This document shows, piece after piece, positions 1-7,887 of a stretch of DNA of 18,303 bases (positions within the stretch are counted from its first letter, which is position 1; each line of letters opens with the position of its first letter). The position numbers and the translations under genes are program-made. The DNA comes from JBBAAW01 sp964574405 (GTDB taxonomy: Bacteria; Patescibacteriota; WWE3; UBA101185; UBA10185), in the NCBI GenBank assembly GCA_964574405.1, contig CAZNNN010000014.1:1-18303 (forward strand), written 5' to 3'. The notes beneath the pieces were generated by a model. The model worked only from the letters and a program-made list of their open reading frames with translations, did no database searches and was not told the DNA's origin.

Positions 1-1168
1 AATAATGTGAGCGGTTTTTTTCCAGCCCCGAGATATAAAATGTTAAAGCAAGGAATACTCCTACTGCGAGCGGGATGACGAACCGGAGTGGGGTAGAATC
101 ATCGATGGGTTTATACCCGATCCGTTGTAGGCAAGTCAAGATGATAGATTGCTTTGTCGCCTTGCTTCTCGCAACGATGGATGCTCCAGCCACAGCAAGT
201 CCCGCTAGCAAAATTAGCCATGCGCCGTAGCCTAAATCATTGGGAAGCTTAGTGGATAGAGCGGAAACAAACTTTTCTATTTGTTCCAAAAATGGAACCT
301 TACCTACATTGGTAAATTGCCACAGCGCACCTTGTGGACCGTCCGTTCTGATAAAGGTTTTGTAGTCCAGTAGGGCGTAGGGCGTGCCAATAAAAAACCC
401 GATAACGGTAAAAATTCCCAGTTTAACTACATCGAGAGCTCGTTGTATCAAGGGTTTTGATCCCCGCAAAAGGTAAAAAAGCGCCATAAAAAGTCCACCT
501 AAAATACCGTTATACTTGGTTGAAGCAGAAAAGCCTAAAAAAAGTCCCGCTAAAATTGGTGAAAAGGTGGAAAAGAAGAGCGACCAGGAAAGAAAAAATA
601 ACATAGGAACATCAATAAGCGCGTAGTGCGAGTGTCGAACATGAAAAGGTGCTAGAGCTAAAAAGGCCGATGCCAGCAAACCGGCATTTCTACTAACCAG
701 TTTTTTTACCCACAAATAAAGTGGGATTATTGTGAAAGCGCCCAATGTGGCGGAGAAAACGCGCGAGAGGAGATAGAAAATTAAGTTGTCGTTGTAGATA
801 ATGGGTGCGATGCTCCCAACCCACGCCTTTAAGCCCGCCAGTGTTGCCAGATCTCGCAGTTTAGCAAAAACCATGTACACAAAATAATTAAGATAAAAAT
901 ATAAATGAGACCAATCAAAATGGTGGGGGTTAGGATCAAACCTTATACCTAGCGCGGATCTTATAACTGCGGGCTCGTCAGCGTGGTAAATGTATGGAAA
1001 GCCGTGGTCGATGGCAACTAGACGAATGACTAAAGCAATTATAACTATAAGGAGGATGTAGGCGCCATGTCGATGTCCATAAAAAAACTCCGCGAAGCGT
1101 GTTTTTGTTGGACTCGACTGGCGCTCTGCTATTTCTTTTTGTGCATCAAATAACTTTCTTAGGTTCAT
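1..1168 (-). CDS. GT39/ArnT-like membrane glycosyltransferase, 3' end cut by window edge
   Basis: The frame starts at ATG 1166-1168 and stays open for 389 codons to the left edge, so the C-terminus is missing. It is a polytopic membrane protein: a short cytoplasmic N-terminus, a first membrane segment at about residues 36-53, then a luminal loop containing YHADEP (61-66). This acidic pair after the first helix is the usual catalytic-site signature of GT39/PMT/ArnT enzymes. Many hydrophobic segments follow. Such enzymes transfer a sugar from a polyprenyl-phosphate donor on the outer face of the membrane; the acceptor is unknown here. The start overlaps the end of the upstream gene by 23 bp, implying one operon. 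Residues of about 319-335 are encoded by a palindromic repeat remnant lying in a loop between membrane segments. GT39-like membership is well supported; the exact substrate is not. Confidence 0.85.
   Translation of the reverse strand, partial: MNLRKLFDAQKEIAERQSSPTKTRFAEFFYGHRHGAYILLIVIIALVIRLVAIDHGFPYIYHADEPAVIRSALGIRFDPNPHHFDWSHLYFYLNYFVYMVFAKLRDLATLAGLKAWVGSIAPIIYNDNLIFYLLSRVFSATLGAFTIIPLYLWVKKLVSRNAGLLASAFLALAPFHVRHSHYALIDVPMLFFLSWSLFFSTFSPILAGLFLGFSASTKYNGILGGLFMALFYLLRGSKPLIQRALDVVKLGIFTVIGFFIGTPYALLDYKTFIRTDGPQGALWQFTNVGKVPFLEQIEKFVSALSTKLPNDLGYGAWLILLAGLAVAGASIVARSKATKQSIILTCLQRIGYKPIDDSTPLRFVIPLAVGVFLALTFYISGLEKNRSHY
144..178 (-). repeat. Half copy of an in-frame palindromic repeat
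   Basis: On the minus strand this reads TCGTTGCGAGAAGC, then ends with AAAGCAATC. It resembles the arm of the full element at 15011-15077 (GTCATTGCGAG) and ends like the copy at 11611-11660 (GAAGCAATC). It is read in the same phase as the other copies (I-V-A against V-I-A) and adds no stop codon. The second arm is not clear. Confidence 0.5.
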
Positions 1169-2705
1169 GAATGTAGATCCTCCAAAACTCCAATCCGTTA
1201 ATGTACATGGCATCATCTTGGACAAAGGTAAATTTGCCACTCGTAACATTTTTTGGCATTTCCTCATTCGGTCCTAAAATAATCAAATTGTATTTAGAAG
1301 TTCCTGTTTCTCTAATGTCAAACAACTTTGAATTGGGATAAATTGTAGACATGGGTTTTTTATCTATAAAACCTAGTGAAATACCGTTGCCATACTTTGC
1401 AACTAGCCGACTTTTTAATTCCGGAATGCCTATACCAAAAGGTTTTTGACCAATAATTTTATTAGCGTTTTCTGCCGAACCAAAAAGCGGATTGGTGTAA
1501 GTAAAGTAGTATGGATAAAGCTTTACTAACGGGTACAAAACACCTATTCCCGTAACGAGAAGTAGTGAGAATTGTAGCCCAACTTTACCGTACCGACTTC
1601 TTATCTCTGTAAACGCCTGGGTAATACCGATCGACGCTAGTACCCCCAGCCATGGAAAAAGTGGAATCATGTAGCGATCAATCTTTTTAGAAGCCGTTGT
1701 CATGCCTAATAAATAAATGAGGTAGAATATCGAGAGATACAGAATAAACTTTTTATCCACGCTCTGGTATTTGCGAGGGTTTTTAATGATCGTGAAGATG
1801 AATAGCCCGATGCCTAACCAAATAAGTGGTGAGGTTTTTAAGGCTAAAACTAATGGATAAAAGCTTGGTCCCGCCACATCTACCGTATCTCCCATAACCA
1901 CCTGCTCGTGTCCACGCCGTGTTCCGATCCTTAATCCCTCGGTAAGGATGTCGCTCAAAACAAATTTTGGATTGACCCATAAAGCCGGGAAAAGAATAAA
2001 TATGGTAGCAACGGACGAGAATAAAAATGCGCCCAGGTACAGCACCGACCGCTTTCTACCCACGCGGTTTCTAAGTGTAGCTACAACTAAAATAGTCAAT
2101 ACAAAACCCAGGGATAAAATACCCACACTTTTGGTGAGAAAAGCTAAACCGCTAAAGACACCCGCCGTGACGATTAAAACCATCGACCGACGCAGGTAAT
2201 ATTTGTAGGCGTAAGTTAAAGATAGAGTAACAAAGAGAGTGAGTAGGACATCCATATGTAAAAGTCGACTATTGCCCAAAAACCACGGTTCAAAGGAAAA
2301 AAGCGTTACGGCTAAAAACGACTTTTTAAAGCCTAAAATGTCTTTTAATGCCAAGATTAAACCAATCGACAGGGCTAGCTGTACCAATACCAGCGAATAT
2401 TTAGCGATTTGATGTTGGATGAGGAAATTGCTTTCTGTATACACCCGATGTTGCGGATTAATTTGTCTGTTAAGTTCTATGGGGACTCCCATAATCCACA
2501 TTAGAGTAACTCCCGGGTGATAATGTTGATAAGTTTTTAAAAAATCGCCACTTTTTAGCCCCACAATAAATTGCTCGGCTCTAAAATGCCAGTTTACAGC
2601 ATCCGGATTTATTTCGTTGTAACCTAAAAAGGGAATTCTCGTAACGAGAAAGATGGCGGAAAAGACCGTTAGAACAAGGAATTTTTTAGTCTTTATTAAC
2701 AGCAT
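1146..2705 (-). CDS. GT39-type (dolichyl-phosphate-mannose mannosyltransferase-like) membrane protein
   Basis: This is a 519-residue polytopic membrane protein. A first membrane helix at about residues 8-24 is followed by NEINPDAVNW (30-39), with acidic residues E31 and D35 in the position typical of the GT39 first extracytoplasmic loop. The segment HYHPGVTLMW (61-70) fits the same family. About ten further hydrophobic segments follow, then a soluble tail from about residue 410. The expected role is transfer of a sugar from a polyprenyl-phosphate donor to an unknown acceptor outside the membrane. The ATG at 2703-2705 has AGGA upstream, and the gene overlaps the 3' end of the LAB_N gene by 20 bp and the next GT39 gene by 23 bp, so translation is probably coupled. 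Family assignment is good; the acceptor is unknown. Confidence 0.85.
   Translation of the reverse strand: MLLIKTKKFLVLTVFSAIFLVTRIPFLGYNEINPDAVNWHFRAEQFIVGLKSGDFLKTYQHYHPGVTLMWIMGVPIELNRQINPQHRVYTESNFLIQHQIAKYSLVLVQLALSIGLILALKDILGFKKSFLAVTLFSFEPWFLGNSRLLHMDVLLTLFVTLSLTYAYKYYLRRSMVLIVTAGVFSGLAFLTKSVGILSLGFVLTILVVATLRNRVGRKRSVLYLGAFLFSSVATIFILFPALWVNPKFVLSDILTEGLRIGTRRGHEQVVMGDTVDVAGPSFYPLVLALKTSPLIWLGIGLFIFTIIKNPRKYQSVDKKFILYLSIFYLIYLLGMTTASKKIDRYMIPLFPWLGVLASIGITQAFTEIRSRYGKVGLQFSLLLVTGIGVLYPLVKLYPYYFTYTNPLFGSAENANKIIGQKPFGIGIPELKSRLVAKYGNGISLGFIDKKPMSTIYPNSKLFDIRETGTSKYNLIILGPNEEMPKNVTSGKFTFVQDDAMYINGLEFWRIYIHEPKKVI
1547..1561. repeat. 15-bp motif TTCCCGTAACGAGAA, copy 1
   Basis: It is identical to 11066-11080 and differs at one base from 2636-2650. 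It lies inside a GT39-type coding region and is read as L-V-T-G on the minus strand. Confidence 0.4.
2636..2650. repeat. 15-bp palindromic motif TTCTCGTAACGAGAA, copy 2
   Basis: It is a perfect 7-bp inverted repeat around one base and differs from the other two copies at one position. It is read as L-V-T-R near the N-terminus of the 1146-2705 gene. Confidence 0.4.
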
Positions 2706-3003
2706 TTCGCCCGTCCTGCTGGGTTTTATTTTTATTACTACGAATAAGCATTAAGTTACGGATATAGATAAGAGAATTTAAACAAGAGGCGGTAATAAAT
2801 ACAATATCCTTTCGCTGAATGGAATAAATAAGAATCATGACAGTTCCTGCCAAACTTAAATACCAAAATGAAACCGGAATAACGCTCTGTTTTTTCTTTT
2901 CGGAAACCCACCACTGGACTGCAAATCGTAAAAAGAAGATAAATTGTGCCGCAAAGCCAAAAAGTACCCAAGGATTTAATAATGCTAAGATAGTTTCAAT
3001 CAT
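2686..3003 (-). CDS. LAB_N (lipid A biosynthesis N-terminal domain) small membrane protein
   Basis: This 105-residue protein has three hydrophobic segments, at about residues 9-28, 42-61 and 65-85. The stretch FFLRFAVQWWVSEKKKQSV (about 23-41), followed by IPVSFWYLSLAGT, is the hallmark of the LAB_N domain (PF07578), which is related to PQ-loop/SWEET-type membrane proteins. The domain is found alone or fused near lipid A or glycolipid enzymes; its biochemical role is not firmly established. It is often next to DPM1-type and GT39-type genes, as here, suggesting a part in handling lipid-linked sugars (inference). It starts 13 bp after the flippase stop and overlaps the downstream GT39 gene by 20 bp. 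The end of the protein (about 88-105) is polar and lysine/asparagine rich. Confidence 0.85.
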   Translation of the reverse strand: MIETILALLNPWVLFGFAAQFIFFLRFAVQWWVSEKKKQSVIPVSFWYLSLAGTVMILIYSIQRKDIVFITASCLNSLIYIRNLMLIRSNKNKTQQDGRNAVNKD

Positions 3004-3016
3004 AGTAAAGATGGTA

Positions 3017-4456
3017 TCACATTAGATATTTTTTCCATAGACTTGAAAAGTCAACAAATTTTGACACCTTTACTGCCCAAATATACAGCACCATAAAAAG
3101 TATAAACGATGCCACTTTTACAGGAAAATTATCAATGGTTGAGGCAAAGGAAATTAGTATTGCCTGACCAAGTAAAAGATAGTGTTCATGCGTAAAAAGC
3201 CACTCGCCCAATTTGGCTTTGCTTAACAGGATTGACATTAGGAGAGCCACGCCAGTGCCAAAACACATGGCGTACGCCATAGCAGTTAAAGGTTCAATAA
3301 ATCGCTTACCTCCAAGATAAAAGATCACTGTTGCTCCGAGCATGAGAATAAATACCACCGCCATTTCCTTGCCCATCTTTGCCGGTACTAAAACACTTGA
3401 TTTGATTATGTCCAAGAAAGAATAGAAAACAAACGCAAAAATTATAGGCAAAATTAAAACCAACGCCTGGGAATATTTGGTAAACAATCCAACAATTTGT
3501 ACCACCTCTTTACTCCAGAAAATGGCTGTAAAGGCAAGAGGTAGGATGACCGCAAAGATTTTATTAAAGTTTTTCCTAAAATAATCTAAAAACCCCACCC
3601 TGTCGTGTAGATATTTATCCGAGAAAACCGCCAAATTAACATCTGTAACCGCATCCGATACCGCCAGAATCTTTTTAGCGTACAGCATGGCAAAGCCAAA
3701 AATTCCCACCACCTCCGCAGTTACGGAAAGTCCCAATAAATTTGGCCCAATATTTTCCCAATTGGTATAAATGATTTTGACTAAAAATATTGCCATGGAG
3801 ATGGAAAAAAGCTCCTTAAACAAGGTTACAAACTCCTTTCTGGAAGGCATCTCAAACCGCTGGCGCATAGGTTTAAAGGCAAGGAAAGCCAACGAGATAG
3901 AGCTCACAATATTAAAGGCAAGAAGTGCGTAAAAGTATCCTGTAACCTTATAAAACCAGATTAACGGTAAATAAAGTGCCAGCGACACAAAAGAAATTGC
4001 TACCTGATAGATAAACAACCGTTTAAACCTCTTCATGCCGGAAACTACGGAATTTAAGATGCCCTGAACGCCTTGGGCGACCATTACAAAAGCATAAATT
4101 TTTATCAAGCTTTCAATGTTGGGGTTATTGTACTTTTGCGACAAAAAACCTGCCGATAGGAAAAGTCCCACCGCTAGGGGAAATGAAATCATGTACCTAA
4201 TTACTGTGGAGGTAAAAAAGATTTTAAAAACTTCTTTATGACTTTTTGCTCCGGCAATCTCGCGTGTGCTGGCTCCTGCAAGTCCCAAATGTTGGTAAAT
4301 GCCCAAAGCACTGCCAAGGGAAAGGGCAATCCTAATGGTTCCCCATTCACTCACACTTAAAATACGCAAAATTACATAACTTTGCACAATACCCACCGCC
4401 ATGGCGGTGATTCGCGAGGCGAAGCTAACCATTTGCCATTTTCCCAAGTCTTTCAT
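3017..4456 (-). CDS. Wzx/MATE-like oligosaccharide flippase
   Basis: This is a protein of about 479 residues with roughly 12-14 hydrophobic segments and the typical N-terminus of polysaccharide exporters: KDLGKWQMVSFASRITAM, then ILRILSVSEWGTIRIALSLG. Members of this superfamily (PF01943/PF13440) move undecaprenyl-linked oligosaccharides across the cytoplasmic membrane. The reading frame can be extended eight codons upstream to a TTG. I chose the ATG at 4454-4456 because the stub at 7810-7887 begins at the equivalent codon (GTG-KDLGKWQ). There is no clear Shine-Dalgarno sequence, and a candidate promoter ends about 14 bp upstream, so the mRNA leader would be very short. It is the first gene of the left minus-strand unit, leading into LAB_N and two GT39 genes. 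Confidence 0.88.
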   Translation of the reverse strand: MKDLGKWQMVSFASRITAMAVGIVQSYVILRILSVSEWGTIRIALSLGSALGIYQHLGLAGASTREIAGAKSHKEVFKIFFTSTVIRYMISFPLAVGLFLSAGFLSQKYNNPNIESLIKIYAFVMVAQGVQGILNSVVSGMKRFKRLFIYQVAISFVSLALYLPLIWFYKVTGYFYALLAFNIVSSISLAFLAFKPMRQRFEMPSRKEFVTLFKELFSISMAIFLVKIIYTNWENIGPNLLGLSVTAEVVGIFGFAMLYAKKILAVSDAVTDVNLAVFSDKYLHDRVGFLDYFRKNFNKIFAVILPLAFTAIFWSKEVVQIVGLFTKYSQALVLILPIIFAFVFYSFLDIIKSSVLVPAKMGKEMAVVFILMLGATVIFYLGGKRFIEPLTAMAYAMCFGTGVALLMSILLSKAKLGEWLFTHEHYLLLGQAILISFASTIDNFPVKVASFILFMVLYIWAVKVSKFVDFSSLWKKYLM

Positions 4457-4469
4457 AGTCTTTTGTTGA

Positions 4470-4499
4470 ATTCTACCCAAAATTACGCATTATTACCAA
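4470..4499 (-). promoter_or_regulatory. Candidate sigma70 promoter of the flippase operon
   Basis: A -35-like TTGGTA (4494-4499) and a -10-like TAGAAT (4470-4475) are separated by 18 bp on the minus strand. Transcription would begin near 4463, giving a leader of about seven bases before the ATG. The -35 match is weak. Confidence 0.35.
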
Positions 4500-4554
4500 T
4501 AACCGTTTCTAGGTTGAATCGCACAATGTATAAAAGAATCCACCAATTTTGGTC

Positions 4555-4582
4555 TTGACATTTATATTGTTAGGACTAAAAT
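4555..4582 (+). promoter_or_regulatory. Candidate sigma70 promoter for an intergenic plus-strand transcript
   Basis: A perfect -35 TTGACA (4555-4560) and a -10 TAAAAT (4577-4582) are separated by 16 bp. No plus-strand reading frame follows; a terminator lies about 70 bp downstream, so the promoter most likely drives a short RNA. Confidence 0.5.
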
Positions 4583-4652
4583 AACAATTGGCAAGTCCAT
4601 TCAACGGTTCAAACTGGTTGGAAGCAAGAAGCTCACGAAAGTGGGCTTTTTT
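4583..4652 (+). ncRNA. Candidate small RNA of about 60 nt (no known family recognised)
   Basis: This intergenic stretch is bounded by a TTGACA/TAAAAT promoter and a strong intrinsic terminator on the same strand. Transcription would start at about 4589. Two hairpins can be drawn: a weak one pairing TTCAAC (4600-4605) with GTTGGA (4617-4622) around an 11-nt loop, and the terminator stem (4629-4648). No start codon with a usable frame lies between. The unit sits between the 3' end of the ABC exporter gene and the 5' end of the flippase gene, both on the other strand. I do not recognise it as tRNA, 6S, tmRNA, SRP RNA or a known riboswitch. It is an inference from signals only. Confidence 0.4.
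4629..4652 (+). terminator. Intrinsic terminator with GAAA tetraloop
   Basis: The stem AAGCTCAC (4629-4636) pairs with GTGGGCTT (4641-4648), with one G-U pair, around a GAAA loop. A run of six T follows at 4647-4652. On the minus strand no T run follows, so it works only for plus-strand transcription. Confidence 0.65.
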
Positions 4653-4713
4653 GTTGGGTATATGACAGCTTAAACACTAAAAAAGGTCTTGGAAGAGTCA
4701 ACCAACTTTCTCA

Positions 4714-6489
4714 CTACTTATAACCTTCGGCCTGCCTTAAAAACATTTCAGCGTATAGCCCTTTTAAAGCTAACAGCTGGTCGTGCGTTCCCGACTCTTC
4801 CACCGCTCCTTTGTCCAGCACGATAATTCTTTCAGCCATCCTTACTGTGCTGAATCTGTGCGACACAATTAACAAAGTCTTGTCATCCTTATATTCGTTG
4901 TTTATGTTCTTAAATATTTCGTATTCGGCATTTGCATCAATAGCACTAGTAGGTTCATCAAGAATTAGCATTTTGGGCATTCTATAGAAAGCCCTAGCTA
5001 GGGCCACTTTTTGCCACTCTCCTCCGGATAAGTCGTGCCCTTGATAAAATTGTGTTCCCAAATGCTGGTCGTATTTTAATGGGAGGTTTTCTATTAACTG
5101 AGTTAGCCCACTTAATTCAACCGCCCTCGCCAATTTTTGGGAATCCGGGTTGTTATCCCCAAAAGCTATACTTTCCTTAACGGTAAAATTGTATCTGATA
5201 AAATGTTGGAATAAAGCTCCAACCTGACTGTACCACCAATCTAGTTTTATATTTTTAATGTTTTCTCCGTCAACTAGGATTTCGCCCTCGGTAACATCGT
5301 AAAACCTCAGTAGCAATTTTATCAATGTTGACTTACCACTACCATTTTCTCCTACTAGTGCGATGTTTTCCCCATGCTCTATTTTTAATGATACATTTTT
5401 AATAACATACGGCAGACTATCTTTGTACTTAAACGAAACATTTTTAAACTCTATTATTGGTACACCCGATTGATTGTTTGGTATAACCGGATCTTGGAGA
5501 CTATGAATTAACGGCGGGAGATTAAGTAGTTTTATAAAGTCTTCCAAATAAAGAGTTTCCTCCATAAAGAAACCAGCCTCATCTAATGTATCGTTTACAT
5601 TGCTTGAAAAAGCAAAAATCAGCGCGAGAAAGAAAGTTAATTCACCAACAGAAATCGGGCTTTGACCTTTGTTGAATAAATATAGTGTTAGTGCAAAAAA
5701 AGTTAAGCCGTATTGTATGCAGATGGTTACAAAATTAGAAAGACTGTATCTAATGGTAGCGTGCATATTCTTGTCATAAAAACTCTTTTGGATGCCAGAA
5801 ATGATTTTCATGAGTTCGCCTGAGACACCAAATATTTTTATCTCTTTAACGCTCTCTGGATCTGTAGCCAATCCTGCAAGATACCAAAGCCTTTTGTACG
5901 GTTCGGAACCTGAATCCAAAACCGACCACTGTGCTTCGCTGTATTTTAAGCTAGCTAAAAATTTTGGTAAAAGTGACAGTACTAAAATTAAAGGAATCAA
6001 TGAGCCGTATTTAAATATAATAACCGCACTAAAAACTGCAACCACTATGAATGCCACACAGTTTAATAAGTGGATCACGAGTCTTACCGGACGCCAGACA
6101 ACATGTTGTCTTGTTTTAGAGATAGCGTTTACGATATCGGAATCTTCAAAATAACCGATATCCAAATTAAAAAGTTTTTGGTGAAAGTCGTACCATGTAG
6201 CATCTTGAAGTTTCCATCTTAGTATTGAATCTGAGAAAATGAACCTAAATATAGAAATAAATTTCTGTAAACCCAATAAAGTAATGTATGCTGTTAGTAA
6301 AATTACAAACCCCTGAGTGTTACCTAAATTTGTATTATAGGAATTCAAGAGGAGTTTAAACGCGTAGGCCACAGCAAGAGGCACAAAGTTTAAAACAACA
6401 TGCGTTATGAGCAGTATAGATGTTTGGAACGGTGCCTTCCTAAACGAGTAGGCTAAAATTTGAAATGCTATTTTAAGTCTTTTTTTCAC
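4714..6489 (-). CDS. ABC exporter, fused membrane and ATPase domains (MsbA-like fold)
   Basis: The protein has 591 residues from GTG 6487-6489. The N-terminal half (about 1-320) is a type-IV exporter membrane domain with about six hydrophobic segments. The ATPase half contains all key motifs: Walker A GENGSGKST (380-388), Q-loop in ALFQHF, signature LSGGE (497-501), Walker B LILDEP (518-523), and the switch histidine in SHR (about 544). It should act as a homodimer exporting a lipid, glycolipid or peptide; the substrate cannot be told from sequence. The frame can be extended 15 codons to a TTG, but this would reach the divergent peptidase start, and GTG followed by a lysine-rich segment looks more natural. 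The M16 peptidase gene lies divergently 44 bp away. The substitution-free ATPase motifs suggest a functional transporter. Confidence 0.88.
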   Translation of the reverse strand: MKKRLKIAFQILAYSFRKAPFQTSILLITHVVLNFVPLAVAYAFKLLLNSYNTNLGNTQGFVILLTAYITLLGLQKFISIFRFIFSDSILRWKLQDATWYDFHQKLFNLDIGYFEDSDIVNAISKTRQHVVWRPVRLVIHLLNCVAFIVVAVFSAVIIFKYGSLIPLILVLSLLPKFLASLKYSEAQWSVLDSGSEPYKRLWYLAGLATDPESVKEIKIFGVSGELMKIISGIQKSFYDKNMHATIRYSLSNFVTICIQYGLTFFALTLYLFNKGQSPISVGELTFFLALIFAFSSNVNDTLDEAGFFMEETLYLEDFIKLLNLPPLIHSLQDPVIPNNQSGVPIIEFKNVSFKYKDSLPYVIKNVSLKIEHGENIALVGENGSGKSTLIKLLLRFYDVTEGEILVDGENIKNIKLDWWYSQVGALFQHFIRYNFTVKESIAFGDNNPDSQKLARAVELSGLTQLIENLPLKYDQHLGTQFYQGHDLSGGEWQKVALARAFYRMPKMLILDEPTSAIDANAEYEIFKNINNEYKDDKTLLIVSHRFSTVRMAERIIVLDKGAVEESGTHDQLLALKGLYAEMFLRQAEGYK

Positions 6490-6533
6490 GGTGCAATTGT
6501 ACCTTATTGAGCCACTTTTGTGGTAACATAGCA
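6490..6533. promoter_or_regulatory. Shared 44-bp divergent control region with a small inverted repeat
   Basis: The gap between the divergent ABC exporter and M16 starts holds the inverted repeat CCAC-TTTT-GTGG (6512-6523). A TAACAT at 6524-6529 could be a -10 for the peptidase, and TACAAT on the minus strand at about 6496-6501 a -10 for the exporter. Neither has a good -35. An operator role is a guess. Confidence 0.3.
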
Positions 6534-7820
6534 ATGATGGACGATTTTGCGAGATTTAATGTAAAGAGGTACGAAAAGGTTTTAAGGGACGGAACAAAAC
6601 TTGTTTTGTACCAAAAGCTCGAGTCCCCCATATACATCCGCGCGTTATTCAATAGCGGTTCTAGGTTTAATCCACCGGGTAAGGAGGGGTTGGCGCATTT
6701 TTTGGAACACATGGTTGTGGCAGGTTCTAAAGCATTCCCTACCAAAGATAAACTTGCTATTTACATAGAGTCGCGCGGAGGTGAATTTGGTGCCTATACA
6801 GGCGTTGATACCTTAGGAATAAATGTAACCGTAGCAGAAGCTTCCGATTTGCCGTACGCAATTACTACTCTGAAGGAGATTCTTTTAGAGGGGTTATTTG
6901 ACCCAAATACCGTAGAAACGGAGCGAGGCTCTATACTTAAAGAAATCGGCGACAACGAGTCTAACCCTTCCTCATACTTACACGAATTATGGTCGTCTTT
7001 AATTTTTAAGAATTATGTTAGTGGCAGATCCGTGCTTGGGAGCAGAGAAACCGTTTCTTCGATAACTCACGATGAACTTTTAGATTACTATGACTGCGCC
7101 TTTACGCCTAAGAGGTGTGTGTATGTTGCTTGCGGAGACATCAGCATCGATGAGCTAGAAAGTGCCTTTAATAATAATCTGACATTAAAGAAAGGCGCGT
7201 ACCCTATAACCGAATCCTTACCACAAAAACAGACAGAAAGTAGCACCGCCTTTAAGTTTTATGAGGGTAATCAAACACACATGATACTAGGTTTTGAAAC
7301 CGTAAAAGCTTTTGACAAAGACGAGATTCCTCTAGGCGTGATAGGGGAAATAATTGGGGGTGGGCGAGCCGCTTCTTTAACCAGGAAATTAAGATACGAA
7401 AAAGGGTTGGTATACGGGGTTAGTGCGGGGTTTTCTGGTTACACCGATGCCGGGGATTTTGGAGTAAAGACCTCTACAGATGGAAAAAATCTTCAAGAGG
7501 TTGTTGATGTAATCGCCAAAGAACTTGAGCGAGTGGGCTCCGGTAATTTAACTCAAGAAGAGGTTGATTTTGCTAAAACCAGGCTTGTTAAATCAGCTAA
7601 GATAAGGTTGCAGACTTCAAGGTCTTGGGTCGATTTTCACGCTTACGGAGAACTTCTTGCCGATGGTGGGATTTTTAGACTTAACGATTGGTTAGATGCC
7701 GTCAACAAGCTTACTTTTGATGACATTAATAAAGTCGGGGTTAAGTATTTTAAGCCTGGTATATTAAAGATGGCACTATGTGGTAGCATAGACCCGAGTA
7801 AAATAACTATTAACCATTAA
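6534..7820 (+). CDS. M16 family zinc metallopeptidase (insulinase/processing-peptidase type)
   Basis: This is a 428-residue single-unit M16 peptidase. The inverted zinc motif HFLEH (residues 55-59) supplies two histidines and the catalytic glutamate, and the third ligand is E137 in ERGSILKEI, at the usual distance. The C-terminal half carries the family's GLVYGVSAGFSGYTDAG stretch. No signal peptide is visible, so it should be cytoplasmic. Such bacterial enzymes usually act as dimers degrading or maturing peptides. The longer frame begins at TTG 6507; I chose the ATG at 6534 because the preceding nine residues are not conserved-looking and overlap the divergent gene's promoter. A second ATG follows at once. 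It is divergent from the ABC exporter and convergent with the minus-strand DUF2079 operon, overlapping the flippase stub by 11 bp. Confidence 0.92.
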   Translation: MMDDFARFNVKRYEKVLRDGTKLVLYQKLESPIYIRALFNSGSRFNPPGKEGLAHFLEHMVVAGSKAFPTKDKLAIYIESRGGEFGAYTGVDTLGINVTVAEASDLPYAITTLKEILLEGLFDPNTVETERGSILKEIGDNESNPSSYLHELWSSLIFKNYVSGRSVLGSRETVSSITHDELLDYYDCAFTPKRCVYVACGDISIDELESAFNNNLTLKKGAYPITESLPQKQTESSTAFKFYEGNQTHMILGFETVKAFDKDEIPLGVIGEIIGGGRAASLTRKLRYEKGLVYGVSAGFSGYTDAGDFGVKTSTDGKNLQEVVDVIAKELERVGSGNLTQEEVDFAKTRLVKSAKIRLQTSRSWVDFHAYGELLADGGIFRLNDWLDAVNKLTFDDINKVGVKYFKPGILKMALCGSIDPSKITINH

Positions 7821-7887
7821 GTATCTTTTCCTGCGCCAACCCCCGTGATATAAAGCTAATTATTTGCCATTTTCCTAAGTCCTTCAC
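7810..7887 (-). pseudogene. Truncated 5' stub of a second Wzx-type flippase gene
   Basis: A GTG (7885-7887) overlapping the TGA of the DUF2079 gene opens 25 codons that begin V-K-D-L-G-K-W-Q-I-I-S-F-I-S-R. This matches the start of the intact flippase at 4456 (M-K-D-L-G-K-W-Q-M-V-S-F-A-S-R), also at the DNA level over about 45 bases. The similarity ends near base 7840, and the frame closes inside the 3' end of the convergent M16 gene. An ancestral operon apparently ran DUF2079 then flippase, with the GTG coupled to the upstream stop, and a rearrangement removed the rest. It could still be translated, but a 25-residue product is unlikely to function. Confidence 0.65.

Noticed and set aside
1081..1110. 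CGCGAAGCGTG stretch as a fourth palindromic element
   Set aside because: Only about ten bases resemble the element core and no arm (TCATTGCGAG-like) is present.
4601..4622. GGTTCAAAC resembles a tRNA T-loop
   Set aside because: The flanking five-base stem does not pair properly, and no anticodon, D arm or acceptor stem can be drawn around it.
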